From positions 3,913,027 through 3,977,026 of the forward strand of contig MU839827.1 in the NCBI GenBank assembly GCA_030411725.1: a stretch of 64,000 bases of DNA, in the 5' to 3' direction. Below, one piece after another: positions 30,931-40,349 of this stretch (its first letter is position 1; the number at the start of each line of letters is the position of its first letter). Both the position numbers and the translations under genes were made by a program. The DNA is from Echria macrotheca. Taxonomy: Eukaryota; Ascomycota; Sordariomycetes; Sordariales; Schizotheciaceae. The notes beneath the pieces were generated by a model. The model worked only from the letters and a program-made list of their open reading frames with translations, did not search any database and was not told the DNA's origin.

Positions 30931-31576
30931 CCCAGAGGGACTTGGACCCAACGATCTACAGCCTTCTTCGTGTCGTATACGCTCCGCCCACACCTACCTC
31001 GCACACCATCGACCGCCTAGCGTTTTGGTAACTCACCGGCCGGTCTGATACTTGAAGCAACAGACGGAGCAGCGCTCCTCCAGCTGTATCAACTACCTTA
31101 TCGCCCTCACTCCAAGTACGCAACAACTTGCGCACAAAATACCTTGACTCGTTTACTTCTGTCTGTGTAACCAGAACGTCTGACCAGTCAGACCGACCAT
31201 ATGCCATCCGGTACCGTTTCGGTTTCTCACCATACGAACTCGCCGCAGATACGCTGCTCCTTCGCTACTTTCTTCCGAAGCATACCTTACTCGGTCCACC
31301 CTTCACTTGAACCATCCCTAACTCGACTCGTCCCTTCGGTCCGCGCTTTGTTTACTCCGATCCCTCATTTCGTCCTTTCCTTCATTCGGTCCGCTCCGTC
31401 GTTTAATCGCTGCGACTTCGCAGCGTACCCACTGCTCCTCCGTTACGCCTGGACAGACGATGGGTATAGAGACAGTGTTATGAGACCAGTTTTACATGTA
31501 TTGAGTGGTGGATTTGGCTGATACAAGACCTGTATGTGTGGAACGATCGGGACGATCGTTTGTTCGTTGGGGGCAT
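30931..31576. other. Non-coding stretch between repeats
   Basis: No gene, TIR or strong repeat recognised; C/T-rich segments at 31290-31440. Confidence 0.35.
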
Positions 31577-31730
31577 TGCTGGACTAGTACGTGCCGGTCT
31601 GCACGCCCATTCCTGTATTTAGGGTGGACTGCCGCAGGCAGTTCTCTTCCACCACCAGATAGATCGGATTGGACTTTTTTTCTCACGCTTTTGCTTGCTT
31701 GTGCTTTGCTTGGCCTTCGGCCCCTCAGCC
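31577..31730. repeat. Dispersed repeat R1, copy 2
   Basis: Nearly identical to copy 1 from attcctgtatttagggt to cggcccctcag. Followed after about 20 bp by the TIR end at 31749. Confidence 0.7.
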
Positions 31731-31748
31731 ATTGTTTGCTCTTTCCAA

Positions 31749-32052
31749 GGCATCTGATAGGGGTGCACACCCCTTTGGCTACAAGTGCACCCCCTCCACC
31801 ATAGCGTTTTACGCATATACCCTCTAATCTACTGTTGATGTTTTTCATGAAAGCTGTATATATATTTGTCAAAGGCCTATTTACTATATATAAGGGGTTT
31901 TGAATTTGTAAAGGCTGATAAAAGTAGAGGTATAAGGGAGTTAGGTTACTTGCTAAATCCCAAGATGTACGTCAGGTCGAGGTCTTTTATATTTCATTTC
32001 CGGTAAATAGAAGTTTAAGAACGTAATTGATAGATCTTCAAGCTCTCCGTAA
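31749..32052 (+). mobile_element. TIR-element left end, interrupted by repeat R1
   Basis: Begins with GGCATCTGATAGGGGTGCAC and runs through the roughly 190-bp terminal sequence of the family (tagcgttttacgcat, gaaagctgtatatat, aaaggcctattta, aaggggttttgaa). It then holds subterminal sequence (ccggtaaatagaagtttaag-aacgtaattgatagatc) that is found inverted in the MITE at 38401-38821. An R1 copy interrupts it at 32053. No transposase frame is present. Confidence 0.65.
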
Positions 32053-32230
32053 TGCTGGGCCAGCACGCCTCTGGTGACTTGACCAGGCACGTGCAGGCCC
32101 CCACGGCCGTTCCTGTATTTAGGGTCGTCTGCACAGCCAGACTTCCACCACCACCACCAGACTAGATCAGATGGGACTGTTGGCTCACGCTTTTGCTTTG
32201 CTTGTGTTTTTCTGGGCCTTCGGCCCCTCA
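32053..32230. repeat. Dispersed repeat R1, copy 3 (diverged)
   Basis: Starts tgctgggccagcacgcc like copy 1, has an insertion of about 40 bp, then shares cctgtatttagggt and ccttcggcccctca. It sits inside TIR-element sequence. Confidence 0.6.
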
Positions 32231-32332
32231 CTTAATGCCTCTTTTGCTATTTCCAATACGTTGTATCTGAAGATTTATGCGAAAAGTTTAACTTATAAAA
32301 GTGAAGGTATAAGGTAGATTTAGGCATCTGAT

Positions 32333-32842
32333 AGGAGTGCAGCCCCTTTTTGCGACAGGTGCATCCCCTTGAAGAGAAGAGCGCCCCCAAGATATCCAAG
32401 GACAGCCTCCAGAAGGTGCCTACGGAGCGTGGCAACGTTGTGATCGTCGACGCGCACGAAGCGATCAGGCGCGCCAAGGACGCCATCAAGGACAGAACCC
32501 TCCGCAACGCGGTCACTGCCGAGATCGCGAAATTTTACGACGAGGCTGTGACCAGCAGCCACAGCGGCAACAACATGGTCCGGCGAGTCAAGGCGAGCCT
32601 TGGAAAGGCTCTGAAGACTTACCTGGACACCGGCAGTACCGACGACCAGGCCAGCACTTCTCCCTCTCAATTGCTTACGCGCTGCTGCGCTAAACCCCTT
32701 ACATTTAATAGATAGGCCTATGAAAAGTATATATTCAGCTTTTAGGAAAAATATCAGCAGTAGATTCGAGGGCAGATGCGTAAAACGCTATTGCGAGGCG
32801 GTGCACCCGTAGCAAAAAGGGGGTGCACCTCTGTCAGACGCC
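32333..32842. mobile_element. TIR element carrying a GC-rich captured segment
   Basis: The left end, GGCATCTGATAGGAGTGCAG, and the right end, in inverse orientation (...cacctctgtcagacgcc), bound 510 bp. The right terminal repeat is long (about 32694-32842) while the left is shortened to about 50 bp. Between them, 32381-32690 is GC-rich and open in one frame, unlike the AT-rich terminal sequence. No transposase is present, so any mobility would be in trans. Confidence 0.65.
32381..32690 (+). other. Captured gene-like segment inside TIR element (unknown product)
   Basis: One frame is open across the segment (from ATG 32350 within the TIR to a stop after 32712). It contains a helical, charged stretch (VVIVDAHEAIRRAKDAIKD, NAVTAEIAKFYDEAV, VRRVKASLGKALKTYLD). 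Composition matches host coding DNA rather than the flanking repeat, so it looks like a fragment of a host gene picked up by the element. I do not recognise the family. Confidence 0.4.
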
Positions 32843-33337
32843 CTTTCTAAGCATACAAGCAACCTATGTGGAAAATCTTGGAAAGTAGGAAGGAAGTCTG
32901 CAGTCGCAGCTTCCGGGCATTGGTTAGTGGAAAGTTCCCCGATCGGGCGTTCTACAATTGGCTACTCGCAGCGCCTCTCTTCACGAGAGGGAGGAGCAGG
33001 TCAGGCTGGTACCCAACTCACCCAACGTCCTCGATTGCCTCTCACTCGAGATATTGGCGTCTCTCCGCATCTACCGTTTCACTGGGAATACTGGCTGCGT
33101 AAACCACAAGTCAATAGCTCATTCTCAAGGTAAGGCTCGATGGGGGCAACTAGCGGAATGTATTGCTCAGGCTAACCACCTCTCCTCTCAGGGCGCAGCT
33201 CCTTCCAATAGACCTGTCGGTCTCGCAGCGTCATTTTCTGGGACGGAATGCAGCAGCTCATCGTCGCCGCCGATCGCCCAAGTCTTTCCCTACCGCCTCT
33301 ACCACCGATTGCCCCCTATCCCTAAAAGGCCGTCGCT
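32843..33337 (+). promoter_or_regulatory. NLR 5' region with probable 5' UTR intron
   Basis: Contains a consensus intron at 33130-33191: donor GTAAGG, branch GCTAACC, acceptor CTCTCAG. It lies about 150 nt upstream of the NLR ATG and is probably a leader intron. No other gene was seen. Confidence 0.5.
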
Positions 33338-36300
33338 ATGGATCCTCTCAGCGCCATTGCGTCCACGATCGCGCTCATCCAGGCCATTTCTTCGACATAC
33401 AGGGCCATCCAGTACATTAAAGGTCTCCCGAAAGCGTTTAAAGAAGCGAGCCAGGTGCTTCCTCTTGTGGAAAATACCCTAGCTCTTGTTCGCGAGCAGC
33501 TTGACAGCATGCATCTAGACGAATCATCAACAAGGACCATCGGGTCAGCCGTCCATAGCTGCGAAGAGAAGGCTAAGGCGCTACACGACATCTTCGAGGA
33601 GGTGGAAATGAAAAAGGAGGCGAATGACTGGCTAAGCCTCTCCGTGTCCAATCTCAGCAAGGCACGTCAGGTGAAGACGCTGGTACAGGATATCGAGCGC
33701 GGCGTGATGGGCTTGGCTACCAACCGGCTGTTCCGGTCGGCGACGCAGGACCAGATGGTCAATCTGGAAAAGGCTATTCAGAAGCTATCTCAGAGGGCAG
33801 ACAGCGACGCCCGGGGGATCCATATCCTCAAGACCCTCCACACCTCCCCGTATCTGGATAGGAAGAACAGAAATCCAGAGCGGGTCCCGGGAACATGCGA
33901 GTGGTTCGTTAATCACCGTGTTTTCCAGCAATGGCAAGAAAGCAGCTCGTCAAGCATGCTCTGGGTGTCGGCAGATCCAGGGTGCGGGAAATCTGTGTTG
34001 GCAAGGCATCTCATAGACTCGGAACTTCCGACTACTGCATCCAGAACGACCTGCTACTTCTTCTTCAAAGACGACTTTGACGACCAGAGAAGCGTAAAGA
34101 GTGCTCTCTGCTGTATCCTGCACCAGCTCTTTACACGGAACGAGATCCTTTTCTCCAGTGAGATGGTCAAACGGTTCGAAACGCGCGAAACACACCTTAT
34201 TACCAGCTCGTTCGATGAACTCTGGGAGATCCTTATGATTGCCTCGCAGGATGAAAATGCTGGCGAAATAGTCTGTATCCTTGACGCCTTTGACGAATGC
34301 GAAGACCAAGGGCGAGATATGCTTGCTCAGGCCCTATGCAAGCTATATCGTACGACAAATTGCTTCCGTCTGAAGTTTCTCATAACATGTCGACCTTATA
34401 GTTCTATCCGACAGGGCTTTCAACCTCTCGATATACCGGGGCTACCTGTTGTCCATTTAAGCGGGGAAAGCGAGGCCGAACTGAGCAAAATTTCCCGGGA
34501 GATTGATATCTACATCCGCGCTAGGGTTCGAAGTATTCGAGACAACCTGAAGCTCAATCCGGACAAGGAACAACTGCTCTTGCGAGAGCTTCTGCGCATC
34601 CCGAACCGAACGTATCTGTGGGTCCATCTTACCATGGATTTGATCCAACGCAGGATAAACATCAACAAAAGCGGGATCCAGGAAGCCCTTTCCTCCATTC
34701 CGCCAACCGTCGATGACGCATACGAGGGGATCTTGAATAGGAGTCTTGATCCCGGAAAAGCTAGGAAACTGTTGCATATCGTCGTTGCGGCAGCACGGCC
34801 CTTGAACCTATCGGAGATGGCCGTAGCGCTGGCTCTCCAACCGGACCGCCTGTCGTACCAAGACCTAGACCTGGACCTCGAAGCGGACGAGAGCTTACGC
34901 GAGTACGTGAGAGACCTCTGCGGTCTCTTTATTACTATTATTAACTCCAAGATATACCTCCTTCACCAGACGGCGAGAGAGTTCCTACTTTGCAATGAGG
35001 CTTCGATAGGGGCCCGTCCAGAAACGGCCCGCGCGAAGGATACCCGCCTCCAAGTTTGCAACAATACGCCAAGGTGGAAATCTTCCCTCCAGCTACGAGA
35101 ATCCCATCGTGTGCTTGGCCAAATCTGTGTTTGGTATCTCCTCTCTACTGAGTTTGAAACGTGCTCTCTGGATAAGAACGAGATGCCCAAATGCTCTGAT
35201 CATGTCTTCCTGGACTACTCTGCCAAGAACTGGGCCTCTCACGCCCGCGAGTCCGTTTACAATGATGATGGTGTGACTACGGGCTGGCTGCGAGAAATTT
35301 GCAATGCCCAGTCAAGGCGCTGTCTGACTTGGTTGAGAATCTACTGGGCAGACACAGGGATGGATTTCCCTCAGGACTTTACAACCCTCATGATTGCTTC
35401 CTATTTTGGGCTTGAGCCGGTTGTAGAGCTGCTGCTCAAGGAGGACGATATCCAAGTCAACTCCCTTGACGGTACATATGGGCGTTCTGCGCTCTCTTGG
35501 GCTGCAGAGAATGGGTTTGACGGTGTCGTGGGCCTGTTGATCAGGGGCCCTAGATTCCACTTCAAACGCCTAACCAGATCGTCGTTCTGGAAGGGCGTTC
35601 AAGTCGACACAAGAGATAAACAAGGTCGAACGCCACTATCGTATGCTGCATGGAACGGCCACATGGCTGTCGTAGAGCGGCTTGTCAAGGCAAGGGCTCG
35701 TGCCAATTCGAAAGACAATATTGGGGGTACGCCGATATCCTACGCACTTTGTAGTGGGCATGAGGCTGTGGCCAATAAATTAATGAAGGAAAGCCCGGCC
35801 GACTCAGTGGATGTGATTAGAGGGGAGCTACTCGTTTCTGCTGCCGAGAGAGGATATAGAAATATCGTTGAACGCCTGCTCCTCGAGAAGGGTGTGAATA
35901 CCGAGGCGGAGGATTCCGATGGCCGGACACCACTACAGCTGGCTGTTATGGACGGGCACGAGGATATTGTGAGGCAGCTCCTCGAGAAGGGTGCGAATAC
36001 CGAGGCGGCGGATCGTGATGGTCGGACACCACTATCGATGGCTGCTCAGAATAGGCATGAGGATATTGTACGGCAGCTCCTCGAGAAGGGCGCGAATACC
36101 GAGGCGGCGGATCGTGATGGTCGGACACCACTATGGGCGGCTACTGTGAACGGGCACCCGACTATTGTACGACGGCTCCTCGAGAAGGGCGCGAATACCG
36201 AGGCGGTTAATAATCTTAATGGCCATACACCACTATGGGTGGCTGCTTGGAATGGGCACGATGATATTGTACGGCAACTCCTCGAGAAGGGTGCGAATAC

Positions 36301-36658
36301 CGAGGTGACGGATCGTTATGGTCAGACATCACTTTGGAAGGCTGTTGAGAACGGGCACGATACTACTGTGCGACTGCTCCTCGAGAAGGGCGCGAATACC
36401 GACGCGGCGGATCGTTATGGCTGGACACCACTATATGTAGCTGCTTGGAATGGGCACGATGATATCGTACGGCAACTTCTCGATAAGGGCGCGAATACCG
36501 AAGTAATGGCTTGTAATGGCTATACACCACTACGGGTGGCTGTTGATAGCGGGTATGGAGATATTGTACGACAGCTCCTCGAGAAGGGCGCGAATATCGA
36601 GGCGGCAGATCGTAACGGCGGGACACCACGACGGGCGGCTGCTGGAAATGGGACATAA
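33338..36658 (+). CDS. SesA-NACHT-ankyrin NLR-like STAND protein
   Basis: Intronless, 1106 residues. Residues 1 to about 150 match the SesA-type effector domain (IKGLPKAFKEASQVLPLVENTL). NACHT: P-loop ADPGCGKSVLAR near 212-223, Walker B VCILDAFDEC near 312, ITCRPYSSI near 350, and a winged-helix region to about 560. Ankyrin repeats start near 680. Eight C-terminal units of about 33 residues (99 bp each, 35.9-36.65 kb) are almost identical (LLEKGANTEAADRDGRTPL pattern). Family members sense non-self through the repeats and trigger cell death in heterokaryon incompatibility or defence. The frame stops in mid-repeat (NGT-stop) where other units read NGH. It lies in transposon-rich surroundings, as is common for these genes. 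Confidence 0.9.
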   Translation: MDPLSAIASTIALIQAISSTYRAIQYIKGLPKAFKEASQVLPLVENTLALVREQLDSMHLDESSTRTIGSAVHSCEEKAKALHDIFEEVEMKKEANDWLSLSVSNLSKARQVKTLVQDIERGVMGLATNRLFRSATQDQMVNLEKAIQKLSQRADSDARGIHILKTLHTSPYLDRKNRNPERVPGTCEWFVNHRVFQQWQESSSSSMLWVSADPGCGKSVLARHLIDSELPTTASRTTCYFFFKDDFDDQRSVKSALCCILHQLFTRNEILFSSEMVKRFETRETHLITSSFDELWEILMIASQDENAGEIVCILDAFDECEDQGRDMLAQALCKLYRTTNCFRLKFLITCRPYSSIRQGFQPLDIPGLPVVHLSGESEAELSKISREIDIYIRARVRSIRDNLKLNPDKEQLLLRELLRIPNRTYLWVHLTMDLIQRRININKSGIQEALSSIPPTVDDAYEGILNRSLDPGKARKLLHIVVAAARPLNLSEMAVALALQPDRLSYQDLDLDLEADESLREYVRDLCGLFITIINSKIYLLHQTAREFLLCNEASIGARPETARAKDTRLQVCNNTPRWKSSLQLRESHRVLGQICVWYLLSTEFETCSLDKNEMPKCSDHVFLDYSAKNWASHARESVYNDDGVTTGWLREICNAQSRRCLTWLRIYWADTGMDFPQDFTTLMIASYFGLEPVVELLLKEDDIQVNSLDGTYGRSALSWAAENGFDGVVGLLIRGPRFHFKRLTRSSFWKGVQVDTRDKQGRTPLSYAAWNGHMAVVERLVKARARANSKDNIGGTPISYALCSGHEAVANKLMKESPADSVDVIRGELLVSAAERGYRNIVERLLLEKGVNTEAEDSDGRTPLQLAVMDGHEDIVRQLLEKGANTEAADRDGRTPLSMAAQNRHEDIVRQLLEKGANTEAADRDGRTPLWAATVNGHPTIVRRLLEKGANTEAVNNLNGHTPLWVAAWNGHDDIVRQLLEKGANTEVTDRYGQTSLWKAVENGHDTTVRLLLEKGANTDAADRYGWTPLYVAAWNGHDDIVRQLLDKGANTEVMACNGYTPLRVAVDSGYGDIVRQLLEKGANIEAADRNGGTPRRAAAGNGT
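35910..36655 (+). repeat. 99-bp tandem repeats encoding ankyrin units of the NLR
   Basis: Eight consecutive units with blocks such as ctcctcgagaagggcgcgaataccgag and ggtcggacaccact repeated nearly verbatim. Differences concentrate at a few codons (for example after CCACTA and before AATGGGCAC). Units share more with each other than with the more N-terminal ankyrins of the same protein, indicating recent expansion or gene conversion. Confidence 0.85.
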
Positions 36659-37321
36659 GGCCATTCATTGTTCGGCAGAGCAGATCTCGCGGCCGTGTCT
36701 TGGTCTCCCGAATCCCAGGCAGTGCTGCATTATAGCAGGGGCTCCATTCTTATGTCAAGTTCCAAGGGGATCGCTTGGATATCTAGTTTAGCATCTCATT
36801 CTTCTCTTTCTTTCTTTCCTTCATAGCGTGCCACACGAAGGGTGTGGGATGGTTGGTTGTTTCATAGACTATAGTCATATTCGAGTACTCGATGTGCTCC
36901 TCGTGCTCCCTCGGATTCTTACTTGCTATTCGTCACATGCTTGTGGCGACGTGTAAAGCCAAATATAGCGGCTCTTTACTAAAGTTACGCCAAGTGGTAC
37001 GCAAGTGTTATCGAAGACGAGCGTAGAAAGTGGCAAGAGCGGACGAAGGGACCGGGCGGTAGATCGTGCTGCTAGTGCAAATGGGATTGTAAATCACATG
37101 TAAATGCTCATATTAAACTCGCGGCCCACGCGGTTCGGGGGCTGCAGCGTTGCGAGCTTGTCAACCTAGCTGAAGTTATCCGCTTCTCGAAGGCAGCTCG
37201 AGACGTCGTCAATGTCTGCCATCGGTTAGCTACCTAGGTAGGTAAGCCATACCGCTGCGGTTGTGACTAGAACTTTACTAAGGCTGAAGAGATAGTCCCA
37301 TCATGCAGTAGCTGCTTGGTA
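36659..37321. other. 3' flank of NLR gene
   Basis: No gene recognised. A ctacctaggtaggtaa motif lies at about 37230. The sequence becomes AT-rich towards the element at 37322. Confidence 0.4.
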
Positions 37322-38069
37322 GACGTCGTGACCCCACATTTGATCACCCCCCACTTTTGTTCACTTTTAACATACCATACTTTAAACCTCGCATAACTCA
37401 GCCAAACCCTAACCAAAAACAATATAAAAGATATCAAATTATAGCTCAAAAGCTACAGATTAAAGCCATATATATTGCATTATAACCTCCCTTATAAATA
37501 TAACAACTTTATACGATAATCTTTTACCACTTTTTCGAAAATAATACCGGTTTACTAAAAAGCTATATATAGTAAATAATATAAGTTTTAAGTGAATTAC
37601 ATAAAACGCTTGGCCTAAGTAAAGTTTTGAACCGGGTAGTTTCTATATTAAAGCTTTAGAAGATTTTATATTAAATTAAATTCTTAAGGTAAAAAAGCTA
37701 AAGTTAATAATTATAGGAAAATTAACAATTAGTAATATATAAAAACAAACTTTCCTATACGAGATAATTAATATACTTAATATATAATATACTAGTATTT
37801 TCTTTATAAATACCATATTTATCATTTATTAGCAAAAAATAAATATTCTCGATTTTGCGCTAACTTCAAGGTACTATATCACTATATTATATAAGGCTAA
37901 TCACAAAAATCGTACTTTATATAGCTAAATTGGCTATTATTCTATACTAGGAAATTTTAATATAATTCTTACTTGTAACGTTATAGTGTGGGGTAGTGTT
38001 GAATTTTGCGTGATTTGGTGGAAAAAGCGAACAAAAGTGGGGGGTGATCAAATGTGGGGTCACAACGTC
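37322..38069. mobile_element. TA-flanked, AT-rich TIR element (non-autonomous, Tc1/mariner-like)
   Basis: 41-bp terminal inverted repeats (GACGTCGTGACCCCACATTT... and its inverse) differ at one position (C/T) and are flanked on both sides by TA (37320-37321 and 38070-38071). TA target duplication is the hallmark of Tc1/mariner/Fot-type elements. The 660-bp interior is very AT-rich with stops in all frames and no transposase, which fits RIP mutation of a deletion derivative. Confidence 0.78.
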
Positions 38070-38071
38070 TA

Positions 38072-38400
38072 GAGAGAGAGAGAGAGAGCTATAGAGGAGG
38101 ACGTAGGTATTCAATACCCTCTGCTATTCGGGGTTCTGGTCTGGCTCCGTCTCTTGGCTAGGTAGGTACCAGGTAGGTAGGTAGATGACTCGGTGGTCAA
38201 GTCTCCGACGGCCGGCCGGCCAGTTCCTCCGAAAACGAGATCGACTTGCTCCAGGGCCTTCTCTTTTCTATAGCAGTGCCGGAGCTAAGCTCCATCGAGG
38301 CAGTCAATATTATGAGTATCTAGACCTATATTGTGGTGCCTGAACGTGGTTAGACGTTGGAGATTCTGATAAAAGGGGAGGCCTTCACCTCGTTAGGAAG
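38072..38400. repeat. AG microsatellite and AGGT repeats
   Basis: (ag)n at 38072-38090 directly follows the element's TA, and ggtaggtaccaggtaggtaggtag lies at 38160-38183. The rest is unremarkable. Confidence 0.6.
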
Positions 38401-38821
38401 GGCGTTTAATAGGGGTGCATCCCCCTTTTGATCCGTACGCAACCCCTCGAAGATAGATTTTTCGCCTACATCCTCAAACACATACGTTTCGGCATATCAG
38501 CAAGGGCTAAAGGGCCATTGATAAGGGCTTTACAATCTATCAATTACGTCCTTAAACCATTATTTACCGGATATAAGACATAACAGGTCTCAACCTAACG
38601 CGTGTCTAGGGGTTAGCGAACAAACGTAACTACCTTAAATCTTTACTTTTCTCTCCCTTTATAAGTTTTTGACCCCTTATAAATACTAAATAGGCCTTTG
38701 ACAAATATATATACAGCTTTTTAAAATGATGTCAACAGTAGATTGGAAGGTAGTTGGGAAGAAAACGTTATGCAGAGGGGTGCACCCGTAGCAAAAGGGG
38801 GGTGCACCCCTATCAGATGCC
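38401..38821. mobile_element. MITE of the GGCATCTGATAGGGGTGC family (421 bp)
   Basis: The left end, GGCGTTTAATAGGGGTGCAT, and the inverted right end (...ggggtgcacccctatcagatgcc) bound 421 bp. The right half carries the full terminal repeat and the same subterminal block as 31900-32040, inverted. The right boundary abuts a GIY-YIG frame at codons for RKDSGVKERF. No exact target duplication could be fixed. Confidence 0.7.
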
Positions 38822-38824
38822 GTC

Positions 38825-39424
38825 AGGAAAGACAGCGGCGTTAAGGAGCGATTCAACGGCTATGCCAAAGGAAATTACCCCAAGCTCGTCCAGACCTACC
38901 TCGACAAAGGCTACACAATCACTGGTCACGGTCTGCTCTGTTGGAGCCCAATTCCACCCGAGTTCGACATTGGCATTTGTCGTGCCCGGTCAGTCGCTAT
39001 CGAAGTAGCTATGGCCTACATCTTCGGTGCATGCCCCGAGACGGTCGTCGATGAAGTCTGGGAAGGCCATTGGCCTTGGGGAGAGGTCATTATTCCAGTG
39101 GAACCCATTGTGCTCGCACACGGCATTTATGGAACGACCATAACGGCACTCACAACATGGATGGGCAAGGCCACATTTGCTGCGTACGTGACAGAAAGGG
39201 AGAAGGCTCGCAAGGAAAATATCCTTGCAGGTTTATATCGTCGCAGAGCTGAGGCCAGGAGAAAAGACTTGGATATCGAGTCATGGACAACGCACGCGGC
39301 AAGGACTGGAATCGCCACAACCCAGAACGCTCTCTACAAAACGCGGCCAATACCCGTACCCGTACATACGCTTCGGAACGGTTTTAATGCGAGACATGTA
39401 ATATGTCATTCTACGCCAAATTAG
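38825..39424 (+). pseudogene. GIY-YIG nuclease-like gene, 5'-truncated
   Basis: Open for 200 codons from 38825 to the stop at 39424, but with no start: the N-terminal Y-T-G-S strand is missing because the frame begins at the MITE boundary. It reads RKDSGVKERFNGY (core Arg), YPKLVQTYLDKGYTITGHGLL, LCWSPIPPEFD and RSVAIEVAMAYIFGA (likely metal-binding Glu), then a basic helical tail. Compare the minus-strand copy at 24753-25017. A matching C-terminal region in another frame continues to about 39508 (LAHKEEERLAAG), where the next MITE begins. This is the best-preserved copy in the window. Confidence 0.65.
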
Positions 39425-39508
39425 CCCTGGAATGACATTACGAGAGCCTCGCCCACAAGGAAGAAGAGCGTCTTGCGGCTGGCGGCTTACCAAAGCTAGT
39501 TAAAGCTG

Positions 39509-39803
39509 GGCATCTGATAGGGGTGCGACCCCCTTTTGCTACGGGTGCATCCCCTCGTGATAGCGTTTTACGCATCTGCCCTCGAATCTATTGCTGATAT
39601 TTTTTCTAAAAGCTGAATATATACTTTTCATAGGCCTATCTACTATATGTAAAGGGGTTTTGAACTTATAAAAGTGAAGGTAAAGGTAAGTTTAACGCGT
39701 TTGCTAGAGCCTTGAACGCGTCCTAGTTTAAATATCTCCTTGGATTCTATTATATAAGGGGATGCGTACGGATCAAAAGGGGGGTGCACACCTATCAGAT
39801 GCC
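39509..39803. mobile_element. MITE of the GGCATCTGATAGGGGTGC family (295 bp)
   Basis: Ends GGCATCTGATAGGGGTGCGA (left) and ...gtgcacacctatcagatgcc (right, inverted). It lies between two partial GIY-YIG copies that overlap in content, so the insertion accompanies a duplication rather than a simple gene interruption. Confidence 0.72.
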
Positions 39804-40337
39804 TTATGAAACAACCATACGGCACTCACAATATGGACGAGGCTACATTTACTGCGTAGGTAGCAGAAAGGGATCGGATTCGCACGGAAAAAAATCCTCA
39901 AAGGCAATCGCCAGCGCAGAAAAAAGTACTGCAAGCAGGACGTAGCTGGATATATGGCAGCAGAACACGGCCAATACCCATGCCCGTGCATATACCTCGG
40001 AAGTCTCGCCCACAAGGAACAAGAGCGTCTTGCGGCTGGCAGCTCACCAAAGCCAGCTCGTCAATACCAAGCCAAGTACAGGGCAGAGAAGAAGCGTTTT
40101 CATTGCGAAGACTGCAACCGTACGTACTCATCCAAGTCCAGCCTCCGCGGTCACCCAAGCACGCCAAGGCGGTACGCCTTGCTCCTAGGAGCCTCCGGTG
40201 CCGCGTCCGTTCCTGACGTTGCCGGCTCCGCTCTTGGCTCCGGTCCGCCCCTCCGGTCTCTTTGGGTTCTTTGGGTTCGGTTCTTGAGTGGCAAGCTTTT
40301 GACAGTTTTGAGGCGTTTAGATGAACGGTAGGGGGGG
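39804..40337 (+). pseudogene. GIY-YIG family C-terminal copy with C2H2-like zinc finger
   Basis: 39804-40060 repeats the C-terminal part of the preceding copy (tatgaaacaaccata / acggcactcaca, then aagaggaagagcgtcttgcggctggc) with frameshifts and stops. It continues further into a zinc-finger-like segment FHCEDCNRTYSSKSSLRGH, whose second His is out of frame by one base. It ends with the tail repeat SGKLLTVLRRLDER that also occurs at 25265-25322. Together the copies suggest a full-length product with N-terminal GIY-YIG and C-terminal zinc finger. Confidence 0.6.
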
Positions 40338-40349
40338 GCGGTTAGGTTT

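Noticed and set aside
29550..31730. R1 copies 1 and 2 as LTRs of a 2.2-kb retroelement
   Set aside because: Identity ends abruptly at different flanks, a third copy exists elsewhere, no primer-binding site, polypurine tract or pol motif was found between them.
35910..36655. Regular 99-bp repeats as a CRISPR-like array
   Set aside because: The whole repeat is coding for ankyrin units in one continuous frame; no short-repeat/unique-spacer structure.
38754..39008. 85-codon frame spanning MITE end and GIY-YIG segment
   Set aside because: Reads the MITE terminus and the nuclease region in the wrong register; the homologous frame is the one from 38825 to 39424.
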